Assembly: GCA_022826645.1 (NCBI GenBank)
Contig: JAJDUM010000015.1
Location: 1-64,000, forward strand
DNA from: Candidatus Poribacteria bacterium
GTDB taxonomy: Bacteria; Poribacteria; WGA-4E; PCPOR2b
Direction: 5' to 3'
Length of the DNA stretch: 64,000 nucleotides
The notes beneath the pieces were generated by a model. It saw only the letters and a list, made by a program, of their open reading frames with translations. It was not told the origin of the DNA and did not search any database. The position numbers and the translations under genes were made by a program. This document shows, piece after piece, positions 9,305 through 18,058 of this stretch (within the stretch, counting starts at the first letter, position 1; the number at the start of each line of letters is the position of its first letter).

Positions 9305-10234
9305 ATGCTACTGCGCTTTGTCTGTATTATGTGTCTGTCATTTCTGATTGCAGATAACGTCCATGGAAAAATTGTATTTTCGTCAGATCGACATGAATCT
9401 AGCATCTATGTGATGAACTCCGACGGGAGCGACATAACACGGCTTACGCATGATGGTGGGCTTGAAATATACCCCACTTGGTCTCCAGATGGGCGTCAGA
9501 TTGCGTATGAACGCGCGAGGCGGGGATGGGATATTTGGGTGATGAATGTCGATGGGAGCAACCAACGGAATATTACTAGCGATGAAGCGATCGATTTCCG
9601 CGAAGCACCGTGGGATTTCACGCCTTCTTGGCATCCCGACGGAGATCGGATTGCATTTAGGAGATTTCTTAAAGATGTTGAGGAAACGCATATCTATGTG
9701 ATAAATATAAATGACGACCATATTAAGAAACTCATTGAGAATGCAGGGAACCCCCACTTCTCGCCGGATGGGACCCGAATCGCTTTTCAAAGCCACAATG
9801 GTCAAATTTATGTCGCGAATGCCGACGGTACAAATCCGTGGCGGCTCTCAAACGAAAAGGACTTGGAATTAGGTGGGTGGTCCCCGGATAGCAAACAGAT
9901 TCTGTATTCGCAGCCGAAGGGGCAGCCGGATCCGTTTATTGTGACGGTTGATCCCGTGTTTGATGGGAACCAAGGATTTCTACAGAGGAAGATACGGATG
10001 CCCATCCGGTTTGCAGATCCGACATTCGGGGCAGATGGGAAATCTATCCTCTTTTCCGGGCATAGCGGCGGCAAGCGTTGGCATATCTATCGCCTGTATC
10101 TTGAGAATGAGCGATTCATTCAGTTGACCTTTGGTGAGTTCGTCGACTACACGCCTCAAGAATGGAAGTCTCCCTTGTCAATCTCTCCGCGCGGGAAAGT
10201 GCCCTCGCTTTGGGGTAAAATGAAGGAGAAGTAA
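9305..10234 (+). CDS. TolB-like PD40 beta-propeller protein, secreted
   Basis: A 309-aa protein with an N-terminal signal peptide (FVCIMCLSFLIADNVHG) followed by PD40/WD40-like repeats. Examples are IVFSSDRHESSIYVMNSDGS, PTWSPDGRQIAYE, PSWHPDGDRIAF and HFSPDGTRIAFQS, the TolB C-terminal propeller pattern. It is shorter than TolB (about 430 aa) and has no TolB N-terminal domain, so it is best called a propeller protein rather than TolB. AAGGAGG at 9292-9298 supports the ATG. Its stop overlaps the start of the next gene (TAATG), which indicates translational coupling. Confidence 0.85.
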   Translation: MLLRFVCIMCLSFLIADNVHGKIVFSSDRHESSIYVMNSDGSDITRLTHDGGLEIYPTWSPDGRQIAYERARRGWDIWVMNVDGSNQRNITSDEAIDFREAPWDFTPSWHPDGDRIAFRRFLKDVEETHIYVININDDHIKKLIENAGNPHFSPDGTRIAFQSHNGQIYVANADGTNPWRLSNEKDLELGGWSPDSKQILYSQPKGQPDPFIVTVDPVFDGNQGFLQRKIRMPIRFADPTFGADGKSILFSGHSGGKRWHIYRLYLENERFIQLTFGEFVDYTPQEWKSPLSISPRGKVPSLWGKMKEK

Positions 10235-10770
10235 TGCTGCTGCGCCTTATCTGTGTTGCGTACCTGTCACTCCTCCTTATCGGCTGCGCGACCCCCATTC
10301 CCCAACTCGACGTTACCCCCGACCAGATGAACCAGATCGATCGCTTGATTGGCACAGACTTCCTAACCTTTCACGACAACATTGAGCCGATATTGGGAGA
10401 GGCACGGAAAACAATCGAAAACGACACCCCCACCTACGACTTCGGAGAGAAATATCGGTTCAGAGGATTAACAGCAGGCATGCTGAATAACAAAGTCGTC
10501 ATGCTCTCATTCTATGCCAATAGACGGCTCACCCCACACGAGGCGATCTATGCGCTCGGCTACCGCGAGTTACCGGAATTTAGTTGGATCGACGGTAGGC
10601 CCATCTACATGCTCAACACACACAACGGCAAACGCATCTTCTTTATAACCCAACAATCAGGCTGGACATTTGTCCGCATCTTCTCTAACACCCTTGATGT
10701 AAAAAAGCATTTCAACCTCCAAATCACACCTTTCCCATACCCCTCATTCTTCTTTCCAGAATCAAACTAA
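10234..10770 (+). CDS. Hypothetical lipoprotein
   Basis: A 178-aa protein of no recognised family. The N-terminus is a lipoprotein signal, with a hydrophobic run ending in LLLIGCATP, where Cys-19 would be lipidated. The start overlaps the upstream propeller gene by one base, and AAGGAG lies at 10223-10228, inside that gene. The two products are likely made together and may act together in the envelope. The mature part is mixed polar sequence with aromatic residues (SWIDGRPIYMLN, GKRIFFITQQSGW). Confidence 0.8.
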   Translation: MLLRLICVAYLSLLLIGCATPIPQLDVTPDQMNQIDRLIGTDFLTFHDNIEPILGEARKTIENDTPTYDFGEKYRFRGLTAGMLNNKVVMLSFYANRRLTPHEAIYALGYRELPEFSWIDGRPIYMLNTHNGKRIFFITQQSGWTFVRIFSNTLDVKKHFNLQITPFPYPSFFFPESN

Positions 10771-11022
10771 CCACGCACCGAAAACGCCTCTCCGCACTCT
10801 GTTTTGGACACTCCTGCTCCGTTCCATCTGTTCTAAACGTCCGGGGATAATCGTCTGTCTCCCACGCTTCAGCATCTATTAGCAAATGTTGGCAACAATA
10901 GTTGCTAATAATCGAGTAAATTCTGCGGACAACCTTTTTGCCGTTTTCCGCTTGGAGCCCGATGCTGACTAGCTTTGCCGGATTATCGCCCATCACGGCA
11001 CGGTACTTGTCTATTAAGTGCT
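10771..11022. other. Intergenic region, no recognised gene
   Basis: No supported gene. A short inverted repeat, ATTAGCAA at 10878-10885 with its complement at 10902-10909, is the only structure seen. The weak minus-strand ORF here matches nothing I recognise. Confidence 0.4.
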
Positions 11023-11178
11023 GGGTTGCTTCCTGCAGAGGACTTTGAATGCAGGTCAGAGTCCTCTAAAGCAACCCGAGCAGCCCCTCGAATCGCTTCG
11101 GTGATTCGAGGGGCTGCAAAACCAACCATTTCAAAATCAGAAAGGGGCTGCCCTATTACGAGGGCAGCCCCTTCTTTT
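11023..11178 (+). terminator. Three consecutive strong hairpins ending in a terminator
   Basis: Hairpin 1 has an outer stem GGGTTGCTT (11023-11031) with AAGCAACCC (11069-11077) and an inner stem AGAGGACT (11037-11044) with its complement at 11060-11067. Hairpin 2 is a perfect 15-bp stem from 11080-11094 to 11103-11117, with a GCTTCGGT loop. Hairpin 3 is a perfect 13-bp stem, 11142-11154 with 11161-11173, followed by CTTTTG, a classic intrinsic terminator. The 5' arm of hairpin 2 (CAGCCCCT) is complementary to the 5' arm of hairpin 3 (AGGGGCTG), so alternative pairing is possible. It lies 250 bases after the lipoprotein gene. Confidence 0.65.
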
Positions 11179-11233
11179 GTGACCAATGGTGTATCTACTA
11201 ATCTCTTCAAATGGAGGGTTGAATAGAATAATT

Positions 11234-11472
11234 GTGAGAAAATCGCTTTTGAGTGTTTTGGTAATTCTGACTGTGGTGGTGGGAAGCTCATCCACTATGG
11301 GACAGGTGTTCTGAGGATCTTATTCCCTCTGAATTGGGTCCGCGCCATTGCACCGTCATTCGCTGAACGCCACGAGGTTGCCCTCTGTCTCCTATCCTGC
11401 GCTATCGTGGGGTGTGTGCTATTTCATCTCTGGTATTGGTTCGACACCTGCGACAGAAAGGACGACGAATAG
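11234..11472 (+). pseudogene. Possible frameshifted small membrane protein
   Basis: A GTG at 11234 opens 26 codons of signal-like sequence (RKSLLSVLVILTVVVG...) that end at a TGA at 11312. With one base missing near 11306, the frame would continue from GTT at 11308 through an 54-codon stretch with a second hydrophobic segment (ALCLLSCAIVGCVLFHLWYW) to a TAG at 11470. The joined product would be an approximately 80-aa two-helix membrane protein. The reading is an inference. GGAGG at 11213-11217 is rather far from the GTG. Confidence 0.3.
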
Positions 11473-11958
11473 AACGGAAAGAACCATCAAGTCTTTCTCG
11501 ACAAGGGAGATTTAGAGGGCTGTTTCTGAAGGCCCCCTGACAAGGGGGATGTAGGGGGTTGTATCTCAGGTCTCTTCTTGGTCACGCCTGTCCCCTTAGT
11601 CTCGGAACGGGCTGACACAGGGAATTTAGGTGGGTCCTTTGATGCTGTAGGGGTAACCCTTGTGGTTACCCATCTTAGTCTTGCTGTGGTAAGTCCCCCT
11701 GACAGGGGGATTTAGGGGGTTGGTTCTGCATTGAAAACGCCTGCACAATTCCAAAATCTACCATAAACCAATCCCACACCCCGAGCGTCAACTCCTGTAG
11801 GGGTAACCCTTGTGGTTACCCATCTTGGGCTTGCGGTTCTGTTATTGTAAGTCCCCCTGACAAGGGGGACTTAGGGGGTTTCCTACACATGGGGAACACC
11901 CCGCTGCAAGTCCATTGTCCAAAGACACCCCGGCGAAGTAATTCAAGGAACGGTCGAT
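11473..11958. repeat. Tandem block of intergenic palindromes
   Basis: Three copies of the CCCCCTGACAAGGGGGATTT-type repeat (11532-11560, 11692-11721, 11850-11880) alternate with two copies of the GTAGGGGTAACCCTTGTGGT palindrome (11647-11671 and 11797-11821). The alternation suggests a duplicated composite unit of about 155 bases. Confidence 0.75.
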
Positions 11959-12120
11959 ATGAAGGCAACATTGTCCTATCTCTTGCTGGCTGTGGGACTT
12001 GTGGTTGGTTTGCTTTTTCTGATGGTCGCAATTTTCGCGTTCTACCCCGTAGCATCCATGATCGGTTACATTGGGATTGCCATCATGATGTTAGCACTAC
12101 AATTCTCGGATAACCAATGA
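11959..12120 (+). CDS. Small two-helix membrane protein
   Basis: A 53-aa ORF starts at an ATG 8 bases after AAGGAA (11945-11950) and ends at a TGA at 12118. It reads as a first hydrophobic helix (YLLLAVGLVVGLLFLMVAIF), a short FYP turn and a second helix (MIGYIGIAIMMLAL), then a polar SDNQ end. The family is unknown. The composition and ribosome site argue for a real small membrane protein, but no homologue could be checked. Confidence 0.5.
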   Translation: MKATLSYLLLAVGLVVGLLFLMVAIFAFYPVASMIGYIGIAIMMLALQFSDNQ

Positions 12121-12147
12121 ACTGTCCTAACTAACCATTTACACGTT

Positions 12148-13011
12148 TCACTCAATAACCTCAATCCCAAGCTCCGCTGCCGTTCGATGCAAGAAATCAC
12201 TCACCTCCGACAATTCCGATTCCTGGGCACCCTCGACAATCAGCGGGTACTCCGGATCAAGTCCATCCATGCGACCGATATAGGCTTTGAAATCCAGCAT
12301 CCCCTTGCCCGCTGCACAAGTCGGTAGATGGAGCGTATGTGCGTTGGTGAGGGTGACATCCTTCGCGTGACCACTCACAATATGGTTGCCAAGCGTGTCG
12401 AATATCTTATCAATATATTCACCGGTCCAATACACCGTCTTTAGCGTAACCCAGTTTGCCGGATCCAGATCCGATCTGACCCACGGCGAATCCACCGCAT
12501 CAAGGATCTCCTTCGTAACCACCTCATCTTCCAGCACCACAAGCTGATGCCCTTCCAAACTAAGGTAAACCTGATTATCAGCCGCCGCCTTCGCGCACTC
12601 CCGCAGGCTCTTAATTAGCTGATCCCGACTTCGCTGGCTCCAGTTCTCAGGATGAGGATTCCACGGTCCCGTTGGGTTCATCGATCCAGGTCCCGTATCA
12701 ATACCACGCGCCCCAATATCGCCAGCAACCCTGAGCGCCTCCTGCACTGTCCGAACCGCATTCTTCCGTTCCGTCTCGTCAGGATGGATCAAGCACTGCC
12801 AATAGCCCGTCGTCTGATACATCCGAATGCCCTCATCCGCTAACACATCGCGCACCCTGTGGCATTGGGCGGTCGTCGTTTCAAATGGATCGTTCTCCCG
12901 AAAACGGGTGAACACACCCGAGAACCCGAACGATTTTACCTTCTTTGCAATCTCCGGCGTGAAGTCATCCATATTGCCCGGCAAAAATGTACCGCTCATT
13001 CCAAAACGCAT
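12148..13011 (-). CDS. Sugar phosphate isomerase/epimerase-like TIM barrel
   Basis: A 287-aa protein of the xylose isomerase-like TIM barrel superfamily (AP endonuclease 2 fold). Family-like features are FGFSGVFTRF near the N-terminus, SLEGHQLVV with the Glu metal ligand at about 155, VRSDLDPANWV with an Asp, HAKDV with the His ligand at about 217, and VEGA with a Glu near the end. These enzymes isomerise or epimerise sugars or cyclitols using a divalent metal; the substrate is not known. GGGAGAG precedes the ATG. It is the downstream member of a minus-strand block with two PhyH genes. Confidence 0.85.
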   Translation of the reverse strand: MRFGMSGTFLPGNMDDFTPEIAKKVKSFGFSGVFTRFRENDPFETTTAQCHRVRDVLADEGIRMYQTTGYWQCLIHPDETERKNAVRTVQEALRVAGDIGARGIDTGPGSMNPTGPWNPHPENWSQRSRDQLIKSLRECAKAAADNQVYLSLEGHQLVVLEDEVVTKEILDAVDSPWVRSDLDPANWVTLKTVYWTGEYIDKIFDTLGNHIVSGHAKDVTLTNAHTLHLPTCAAGKGMLDFKAYIGRMDGLDPEYPLIVEGAQESELSEVSDFLHRTAAELGIEVIE

Positions 13012-13109
13012 AATTCTCTCCCTAAAAGTGAACTAATGAACTTCTAATGTTTCACACCCCCTGCTATTTCCCTACGAGCAGGGGAAAATCACGTTTCACG
13101 CTTCACGTT

Positions 13110-13844
13110 TCATTCGTCCGCAACGACATTGGGACGATCACCAATAGAGGGCGGAGATAGGATCCGCTTCTGCTGGTCCGTCAACTCGCCATACTCGCTG
13201 AGATTATAGAAGTGTCCAGACCATGCCGAGTGTCCCGGACTATATTTGTAGAGCAGCGACCGTCTCTCATGCGCTGCGCGCCACGGCATTGTTCCGTGAA
13301 TGACCGCTTCGGTAAAAAAGATCACATCGCCTGCCTTCGCACTCGGTTGCGCAACATAATGCGCCGGACGCTCGAAACTGCGCACCTCCGTGGGTAAACA
13401 GGTAGCGAAATTGCTCTTGTGGCTCCCCGGAATACACGCGAACCCACCATCACCTTCCCCTACATCCGATAGACAGTAGGTCATCACGATCAATCCATTT
13501 CGGATTACCCCATCTCGATATTTGTACCAGTGATCACCCTCAGGTCCGCCGGGACGACCCCCATCCTCGCCACCGTGCAACCGTCCACGATGTTCGCCTT
13601 GACCCATGAAAATAGCATAATCGTGATCGAGGCGGAACTTGGGACCAAGCAAATCAATCAGATAAGGAAGAATCTTCGGATGATCGATCAGCCTTCTGAA
13701 CGGTGCACCCCAGCGCGTCGGATGCCCAGAGCGATCGCCCTGATCAATGATGCCGTTCAACTCATCAACTTCGTCACGCGTCAGGACATCTCTGATAACC
13801 AGATAGCCCTCAAGATCAACAATAAATTTTTCTTCGTCTGTCAT
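13110..13844 (-). CDS. Phytanoyl-CoA dioxygenase (PhyH) family protein
   Basis: A 244-aa Fe(II)/2-oxoglutarate oxygenase. CIPGSHKSNF, GDVIFFTEAVIHGTMPW and RRSLLYKYSPGHSAW are typical PhyH motifs. The distal iron His is in VIHGT (about residue 188) and the oxoglutarate Arg in ERRSL. The first His-x-Asp is less clear, because a Gly-rich insertion (RLHGGEDGGRPGGPEGDHW) lies in that part; HGGED may supply the His. GGAAGGA precedes the ATG. Confidence 0.88.
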   Translation of the reverse strand: MTDEEKFIVDLEGYLVIRDVLTRDEVDELNGIIDQGDRSGHPTRWGAPFRRLIDHPKILPYLIDLLGPKFRLDHDYAIFMGQGEHRGRLHGGEDGGRPGGPEGDHWYKYRDGVIRNGLIVMTYCLSDVGEGDGGFACIPGSHKSNFATCLPTEVRSFERPAHYVAQPSAKAGDVIFFTEAVIHGTMPWRAAHERRSLLYKYSPGHSAWSGHFYNLSEYGELTDQQKRILSPPSIGDRPNVVADE

Positions 13845-14323
13845 GCTTAGAATCCTTCCGTAAAATTAACCCAAACTGTCGACTATAAAGAATTTACAAA
13901 TAGACATATTGCCTCGAATCTCCCGATTTTATCGAGGATTCACGGCGAAGCCGGAACCGATCTTATTGGGACGCCGAATGCAGTAACCTGTCTGCCTCCC
14001 TGTAGGTCGGGCATCCTTGGTCATGGGATCCTCTCGGACTTGCCCGACTTTAACCGTCCGGCGCATGTAATTCGTAGGGAGTGCAGATCTGCGGTCCGTC
14101 TCTTCTGACTCTGATGCACGTCCAACCGTAGGGGCGGAGTTCCCCCGCCCGTCTTCCACGTGAGAGGGGCAACATGTGCTCAGAAGGGCTGTAAGATTCA
14201 GCGTATCAAGTCCCCCTGACAAGTGGTACATCCCGCCTGTCCCGATTCATCGGGGGCGGGATTTAGGGGGTTGGTCTTGTATCTAGAGCGCTTAAGTCAT
14301 TCCAAAATCTACCACTAAACTCC
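13845..14323. repeat. Intergenic repeat cluster
   Basis: 14002-14047 is a GTAGGTCGGGC/GCCCGAC palindrome whose centre holds about 22 extra bases. 14073-14097 is a variant of the GGAACGCAGATCTGCGTTCC palindrome. 14128-14150 is a GTAGGGGCGG/CCGCCC palindrome. 14208-14274 is a CCCCCTGA...AGGGGG repeat with a nested ATCCCG...CGGGAT hairpin. No gene is seen. Confidence 0.7.
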
Positions 14324-15130
14324 CTACTGCAAATCCTGCAACTGCGTAATCGGTCCCGTATCCCCAAACCCCAACTCAATCGCCCGTTCCAGCATCCTCT
14401 GCCGACGCGGCCCCGCCGTCGAAATCAGACGGTCGCTGTAGAACCGTCCCCACCCCTTCGTTTCACCAGCAAGAAAGGTCATAAGCCAATCAAAATGCTC
14501 CCGGTTCCTCTCAGGCGTCGTGTTCGGGGCACAATTGATATGGATCGCACGTCTGCCGTAATTGTCACTCAACGCAGCATGATACGTCTTATGATTCATA
14601 AAGAGCACATCCCCCGGCGCGTTGCAGAGCGGATAGCGGCCCGGCATCTCATCAGGAAGCACATCAACCTCATCTCTCATCTCGTTTATCGCTTCCCCAA
14701 ACTCTTTCAAATGACTGCCCGGGATAACCGTCAAACATCCATCTTCAGGACCCAGCGGATCAAGGTAAATCGCCGCTCGCATACTAAAGTAACCCTCCGG
14801 CGCGTAAGCATCGTGATGCCACCCCGTCCCGCCCGTATGGATAATCCCCTCGCTGAGCGTCAAGATAAAGTCCTCACCCATCAAGCCCTCAAAAATGTCC
14901 ACAATCTTCTCATGGTCCAAAAGCGGATAAAGCACCTCAGGGTGATAGTCGAAGAACGGGACAATCTGCTGCCGTTTCTCCCCCGGCTGCGGCGGCGGTG
15001 CGCCCTTTCGTGCCAGCTGCATCCCCTCATCGAAAGCATCAGAAATCTCCGCCATCTCCTCCGCCGATAGCAAACCCTTACACTGAATAAACCCGAACCG
15101 CTGAAAATACTTAATATCTGCCTGATTCAT
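14324..15130 (-). CDS. Phytanoyl-CoA dioxygenase (PhyH) family protein
   Basis: A 268-aa PhyH-family oxygenase. The start at 15130 is chosen because GGGAGA lies directly upstream; an in-frame ATG at 15151 has no such support. The iron ligands are visible in TGWHHDAYAP (His-x-Asp, about residue 105) and YHAALSDNYGRRAIHINCAP (distal His and oxoglutarate Arg). CLTVIPGSHLKEF is the usual strand before the second His. The substrate is unknown. It belongs to the minus-strand catabolic block. Confidence 0.9.
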   Translation of the reverse strand: MNQADIKYFQRFGFIQCKGLLSAEEMAEISDAFDEGMQLARKGAPPPQPGEKRQQIVPFFDYHPEVLYPLLDHEKIVDIFEGLMGEDFILTLSEGIIHTGGTGWHHDAYAPEGYFSMRAAIYLDPLGPEDGCLTVIPGSHLKEFGEAINEMRDEVDVLPDEMPGRYPLCNAPGDVLFMNHKTYHAALSDNYGRRAIHINCAPNTTPERNREHFDWLMTFLAGETKGWGRFYSDRLISTAGPRRQRMLERAIELGFGDTGPITQLQDLQ

Positions 15131-15665
15131 AATCTCCCTTCCCTTCCACACGCCTACGTTCTACTGGCATTCAACCTACTACAACGATCCCAATATCCGT
15201 TGAAACAATTCCGAATTCCTGTAGGGGTGCCCCTACTCGCCCGATAGCAACTCGAACGCATATACTTCGTAGGGAACGCAGATCTGCGTTCCGCCTCTTC
15301 TTACGTATTGCTCTGGATCCCAATCTATCGGGTTGAGCCATACTCGATGTAGCGACCACGAATCCCTGTAGGGGTAACCCTTGTGGTTACCCATCTTTGG
15401 CTGATTCAATTCGTAGGGGCGAGGCTCCCCTGCCCGTCTTTTGATAAAGTAGTAGGCATACTCCGTATGCCGTAACCTTTGTGGAAATTCCGGTGCGGTG
15501 CCCAATCGCAGGAGCGGGGCTCCCCCGCCCGTTGCCCCATTGTAGATCGATTTTCCAATATCGACACCCTTGTGTCGAGATGTGAATCTCGACCTACTGA
15601 GATATTGTTAATAACGTGACGCGTGAAACGTGAAAATAAACTAATGAACCAATGAACTAATGAAC
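15131..15665. repeat. Dense array of GTAGG palindromes
   Basis: Six palindromes of five sub-types occur in about 380 bases: 15221-15236 (GTAGGGGTGCCCCTAC), 15269-15292 (GGAACGCAGATCTGCGTTCC core), 15368-15392 (GTAGGGGTAACCC type), 15413-15435 and 15508-15530 (GGGGCGGG/CCCGCCC type) and 15573-15596 (GTCGAGAT...ATCTCGAC with GTAG on the minus strand). No gene is supported. Confidence 0.75.
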
Positions 15666-16748
15666 CTATACACTATCAACACGGTGCCGATTCACAAAAT
15701 CCCAATCCAATTCTAATCCCAACCCCGGCTTATCCGTCATTACAATTTGTCCGTTCTCCACCTGAAACACCGGATCATACAACTTCGACCAAATCTGGAA
15801 CGGCTCACAACTCGGACACGCCGCCACCGTCAAACCACTCGGTACCGCCGCAACGAAATGGCAGTTAACATCCGGGAACTGAGCACCATGCGGTGCGATA
15901 GGCAGATGATACGCCTCGCAAAGCGCAGCAATCCGCATCAATCCCGTATACCCGCCCCCAATCAAAATATCTGTCTGCACCAATTGGAGTGCGCCCTCAT
16001 TGATAAGCCTTCTTATCCCATACAGCGTCCCTTCGCCCTCCGCACCAGCCACGATAGCACTCGTCGCCTCCTGCACCATTCGCATATAGAACGGCTCATC
16101 GTCGTGCCTAACCGGCTCCTCTATCCAATACAGTTTATACGGCTCAAGCTCACGAACCGTCTCCACCGCGACCGCACCGCTCCAAGCACGCGATACATCA
16201 ATCATCAGTTTCTTATCGGGACCGAGGACCTCCCGCGAAAGCCGTACCTTATCGATAACCTCCTGCGGTGTGCAGCTGTTAAAGTGAAGTTTGATCGCGT
16301 CATAACCCAACCCCACATGCTCCTTTACCTCCCCAGCAACCTCCTCCGCGGATTGATCCATATATCCGATACCATCAGCATAAGCAGGCACCACATCCGC
16401 ATAACCGCCCAACAGTCTCCACACCGGCTGCCCACACGCCTTCCCATAAAGGTCCCACAGCGCAATATCCAGCGCACCTATCGAGGGCATCGCCGCACGT
16501 CCCGGTCCCCGATACCGCCACGCAGACTCATACATCCCCTCCCAGAGCCGCGCAATTTGTCGCGGATCCTGACCCACAAGCACAGGAGCGAGATCTTGAG
16601 AAATTACCTGTGCACTCCCACCCCGACCGATCCCAGTCAAACCTTCATCGGTGTGTACAAGTACATTAATCCAATCTCTCATCACCCCCGATCCAGGAGG
16701 TCCGAATAGGTGTTTCAGAACAATAGTTTCTACATGCGTGATACGCAT
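15666..16748 (-). CDS. Mandelate racemase/muconate lactonizing enzyme family protein
   Basis: A 360-aa enolase-superfamily enzyme. The start at 16748 follows GGAGAG; the longer in-frame start at 16787 is less likely. Visible features are the N-terminal capping domain, DIALWDLYGKACGQPVWRLL before the barrel, DAIKLHFN with the KxH-type base, a metal Asp in LMIDVSRAW, Glu in YWIEEPV, AGAEGEG and a final PHGAQFPD loop. Such enzymes abstract a proton alpha to a carboxylate, often dehydrating or racemising sugar acids. The exact substrate is not evident. A second and a third member lie at 18584 and 34366. Confidence 0.88.
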   Translation of the reverse strand: MRITHVETIVLKHLFGPPGSGVMRDWINVLVHTDEGLTGIGRGGSAQVISQDLAPVLVGQDPRQIARLWEGMYESAWRYRGPGRAAMPSIGALDIALWDLYGKACGQPVWRLLGGYADVVPAYADGIGYMDQSAEEVAGEVKEHVGLGYDAIKLHFNSCTPQEVIDKVRLSREVLGPDKKLMIDVSRAWSGAVAVETVRELEPYKLYWIEEPVRHDDEPFYMRMVQEATSAIVAGAEGEGTLYGIRRLINEGALQLVQTDILIGGGYTGLMRIAALCEAYHLPIAPHGAQFPDVNCHFVAAVPSGLTVAACPSCEPFQIWSKLYDPVFQVENGQIVMTDKPGLGLELDWDFVNRHRVDSV

Positions 16749-17104
16749 TGATCTCTCCTCCCCACTCCCAAAATACCTGTTAGACAACGCCCTTCAATAT
16801 ACCTTCGAATTATAAACATATCCGAATCGAGGTCAAGAAAAAAATAGGACATCACCAAGCCCCATCGACATCTATCCGCGACGACTTCCTGTAGGGACCA
16901 CCCTCACGATTAGCCTTGATTTATGGCTTCAAAGTCCCCCTGATAAGTGGTACATCCCGATTTATCGGGAGCGGGATTTAGGGGGTTGTCTTGATAGGGG
17001 GAGGCAACCCTTGTGGTCGCGTTCTGTAGATTGACTATCCAACACCCGCATCTACCCGCCGCGAATTCCTGTAGGGGCACCCCTTGTGGTTGCCCGTCTT
17101 CCGC
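16749..17104. repeat. Intergenic repeats
   Basis: 16929-16988 holds the CCCCCTGA...AGGGGG repeat with the nested ATCCCG/CGGGAT hairpin, and 17071-17095 holds a GTAGGGGCACCCCTTGTGG palindrome. No gene is seen. Confidence 0.65.
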
Positions 17105-18025
17105 TTACCCTGAGGCCCTAACGCTTGGCGCACGGTTAATCGTATAAATCCCCAACGCCACCAACGCTGCCCCAATCGTAAGCCCAGCCGTAATCGGCTC
17201 ACCAATCAGCAGATTGCTTAGTAAAATACCCCAGAGCGGTGTCGTAAAAAAGAATACAGAGAGTCGGCTAGGCGGGTAATCCTTCAGAAGCAGCGTCCAC
17301 GCGACAAAACAGAACCCCGCAATTCCCGCACCCTGATACAGAATCGCCAACAACGCAGGGAACGAAAAGCCATACCCCGCTTTCCCCTCAAAAATCGCGC
17401 TCAGTGTGAAAAAGATCGGCACACCGATAACCATCTGTGTTGTCAGCACGCAGTAAGTACTGATATTCTGAATCAGACGATTGGTAACCACAATAAGGAG
17501 TCCCAGCAGAAACCCGCCCAGCAGCGTCAATAGATCGCCAACCAGAAACTCACGTGTGCCACCCACGAAGTTATCTCGAAACACGAAACAGATCCCACCG
17601 AAAGCAAAAGCCAATCCAAGCGCCTTCCGTCGTGTCATATAGTCGCCCGGAACAACGAAATGTGCAATGAGCGCAACAAAGAGCGGGTAGGTATTGGTCA
17701 TGACTGCGGTTCTGCCCGCGCGCGTAAAGTTCGCTCCCATATTGAGCGCAGCGATTTGCGCTATAAATAAAATAGCGCACAGAAAGAGCCGCAGGTATTC
17801 ATGTCGCTGTGGCTTGATCGATATACCGTGAGCCGATGCCCAGCCCGCAATAAGGGCAAGCCCGATCGTAAACCGGAGCCCCGCCGAGGCGAATGGCGAA
17901 AATTCTTCGAGCCCAATTTTGAGCGAGACGGCATTACCGCCCCAAAGCATCGCTAGAAAAAGGACAAAGAAAATAACTCGAGGTGGGATTACATTTTTGT
18001 TAATTGGATAAAGTGTTTTGCTCAT
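17105..18025 (-). CDS. EamA/DMT family transporter
   Basis: A 306-aa inner-membrane protein with about ten predicted transmembrane helices in two homologous halves, the drug/metabolite transporter layout. LAMLWGGNAVSLKIGLEEFS at the N-terminus matches the EamA consensus for helix 1, and SVFFFTTPLWGILLSNLLIGEPI matches the conserved helix 8-9 region. These permeases export metabolites or amino acids; the substrate is unknown. It is placed between enolase-superfamily genes, so a sugar-acid or intermediate exporter is possible. Confidence 0.88.
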   Translation of the reverse strand: MSKTLYPINKNVIPPRVIFFVLFLAMLWGGNAVSLKIGLEEFSPFASAGLRFTIGLALIAGWASAHGISIKPQRHEYLRLFLCAILFIAQIAALNMGANFTRAGRTAVMTNTYPLFVALIAHFVVPGDYMTRRKALGLAFAFGGICFVFRDNFVGGTREFLVGDLLTLLGGFLLGLLIVVTNRLIQNISTYCVLTTQMVIGVPIFFTLSAIFEGKAGYGFSFPALLAILYQGAGIAGFCFVAWTLLLKDYPPSRLSVFFFTTPLWGILLSNLLIGEPITAGLTIGAALVALGIYTINRAPSVRASG

Positions 18026-18058
18026 CTCAAGAGAAAGTGCAAAAAGCGTGATACGCGA

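Noticed and set aside
14495..15070. A 191-aa plus-strand ORF opposite a PhyH gene.
   Set aside because: It is antisense to a gene with clear iron-binding motifs and has a low-complexity basic composition without homology.
15747..16709. A 320-aa ORF on the plus strand opposite the enolase-superfamily gene.
   Set aside because: It is rich in Arg, His and Pro, has no recognisable motif and lies fully antisense to a well-supported gene, as expected of a codon-phase shadow.
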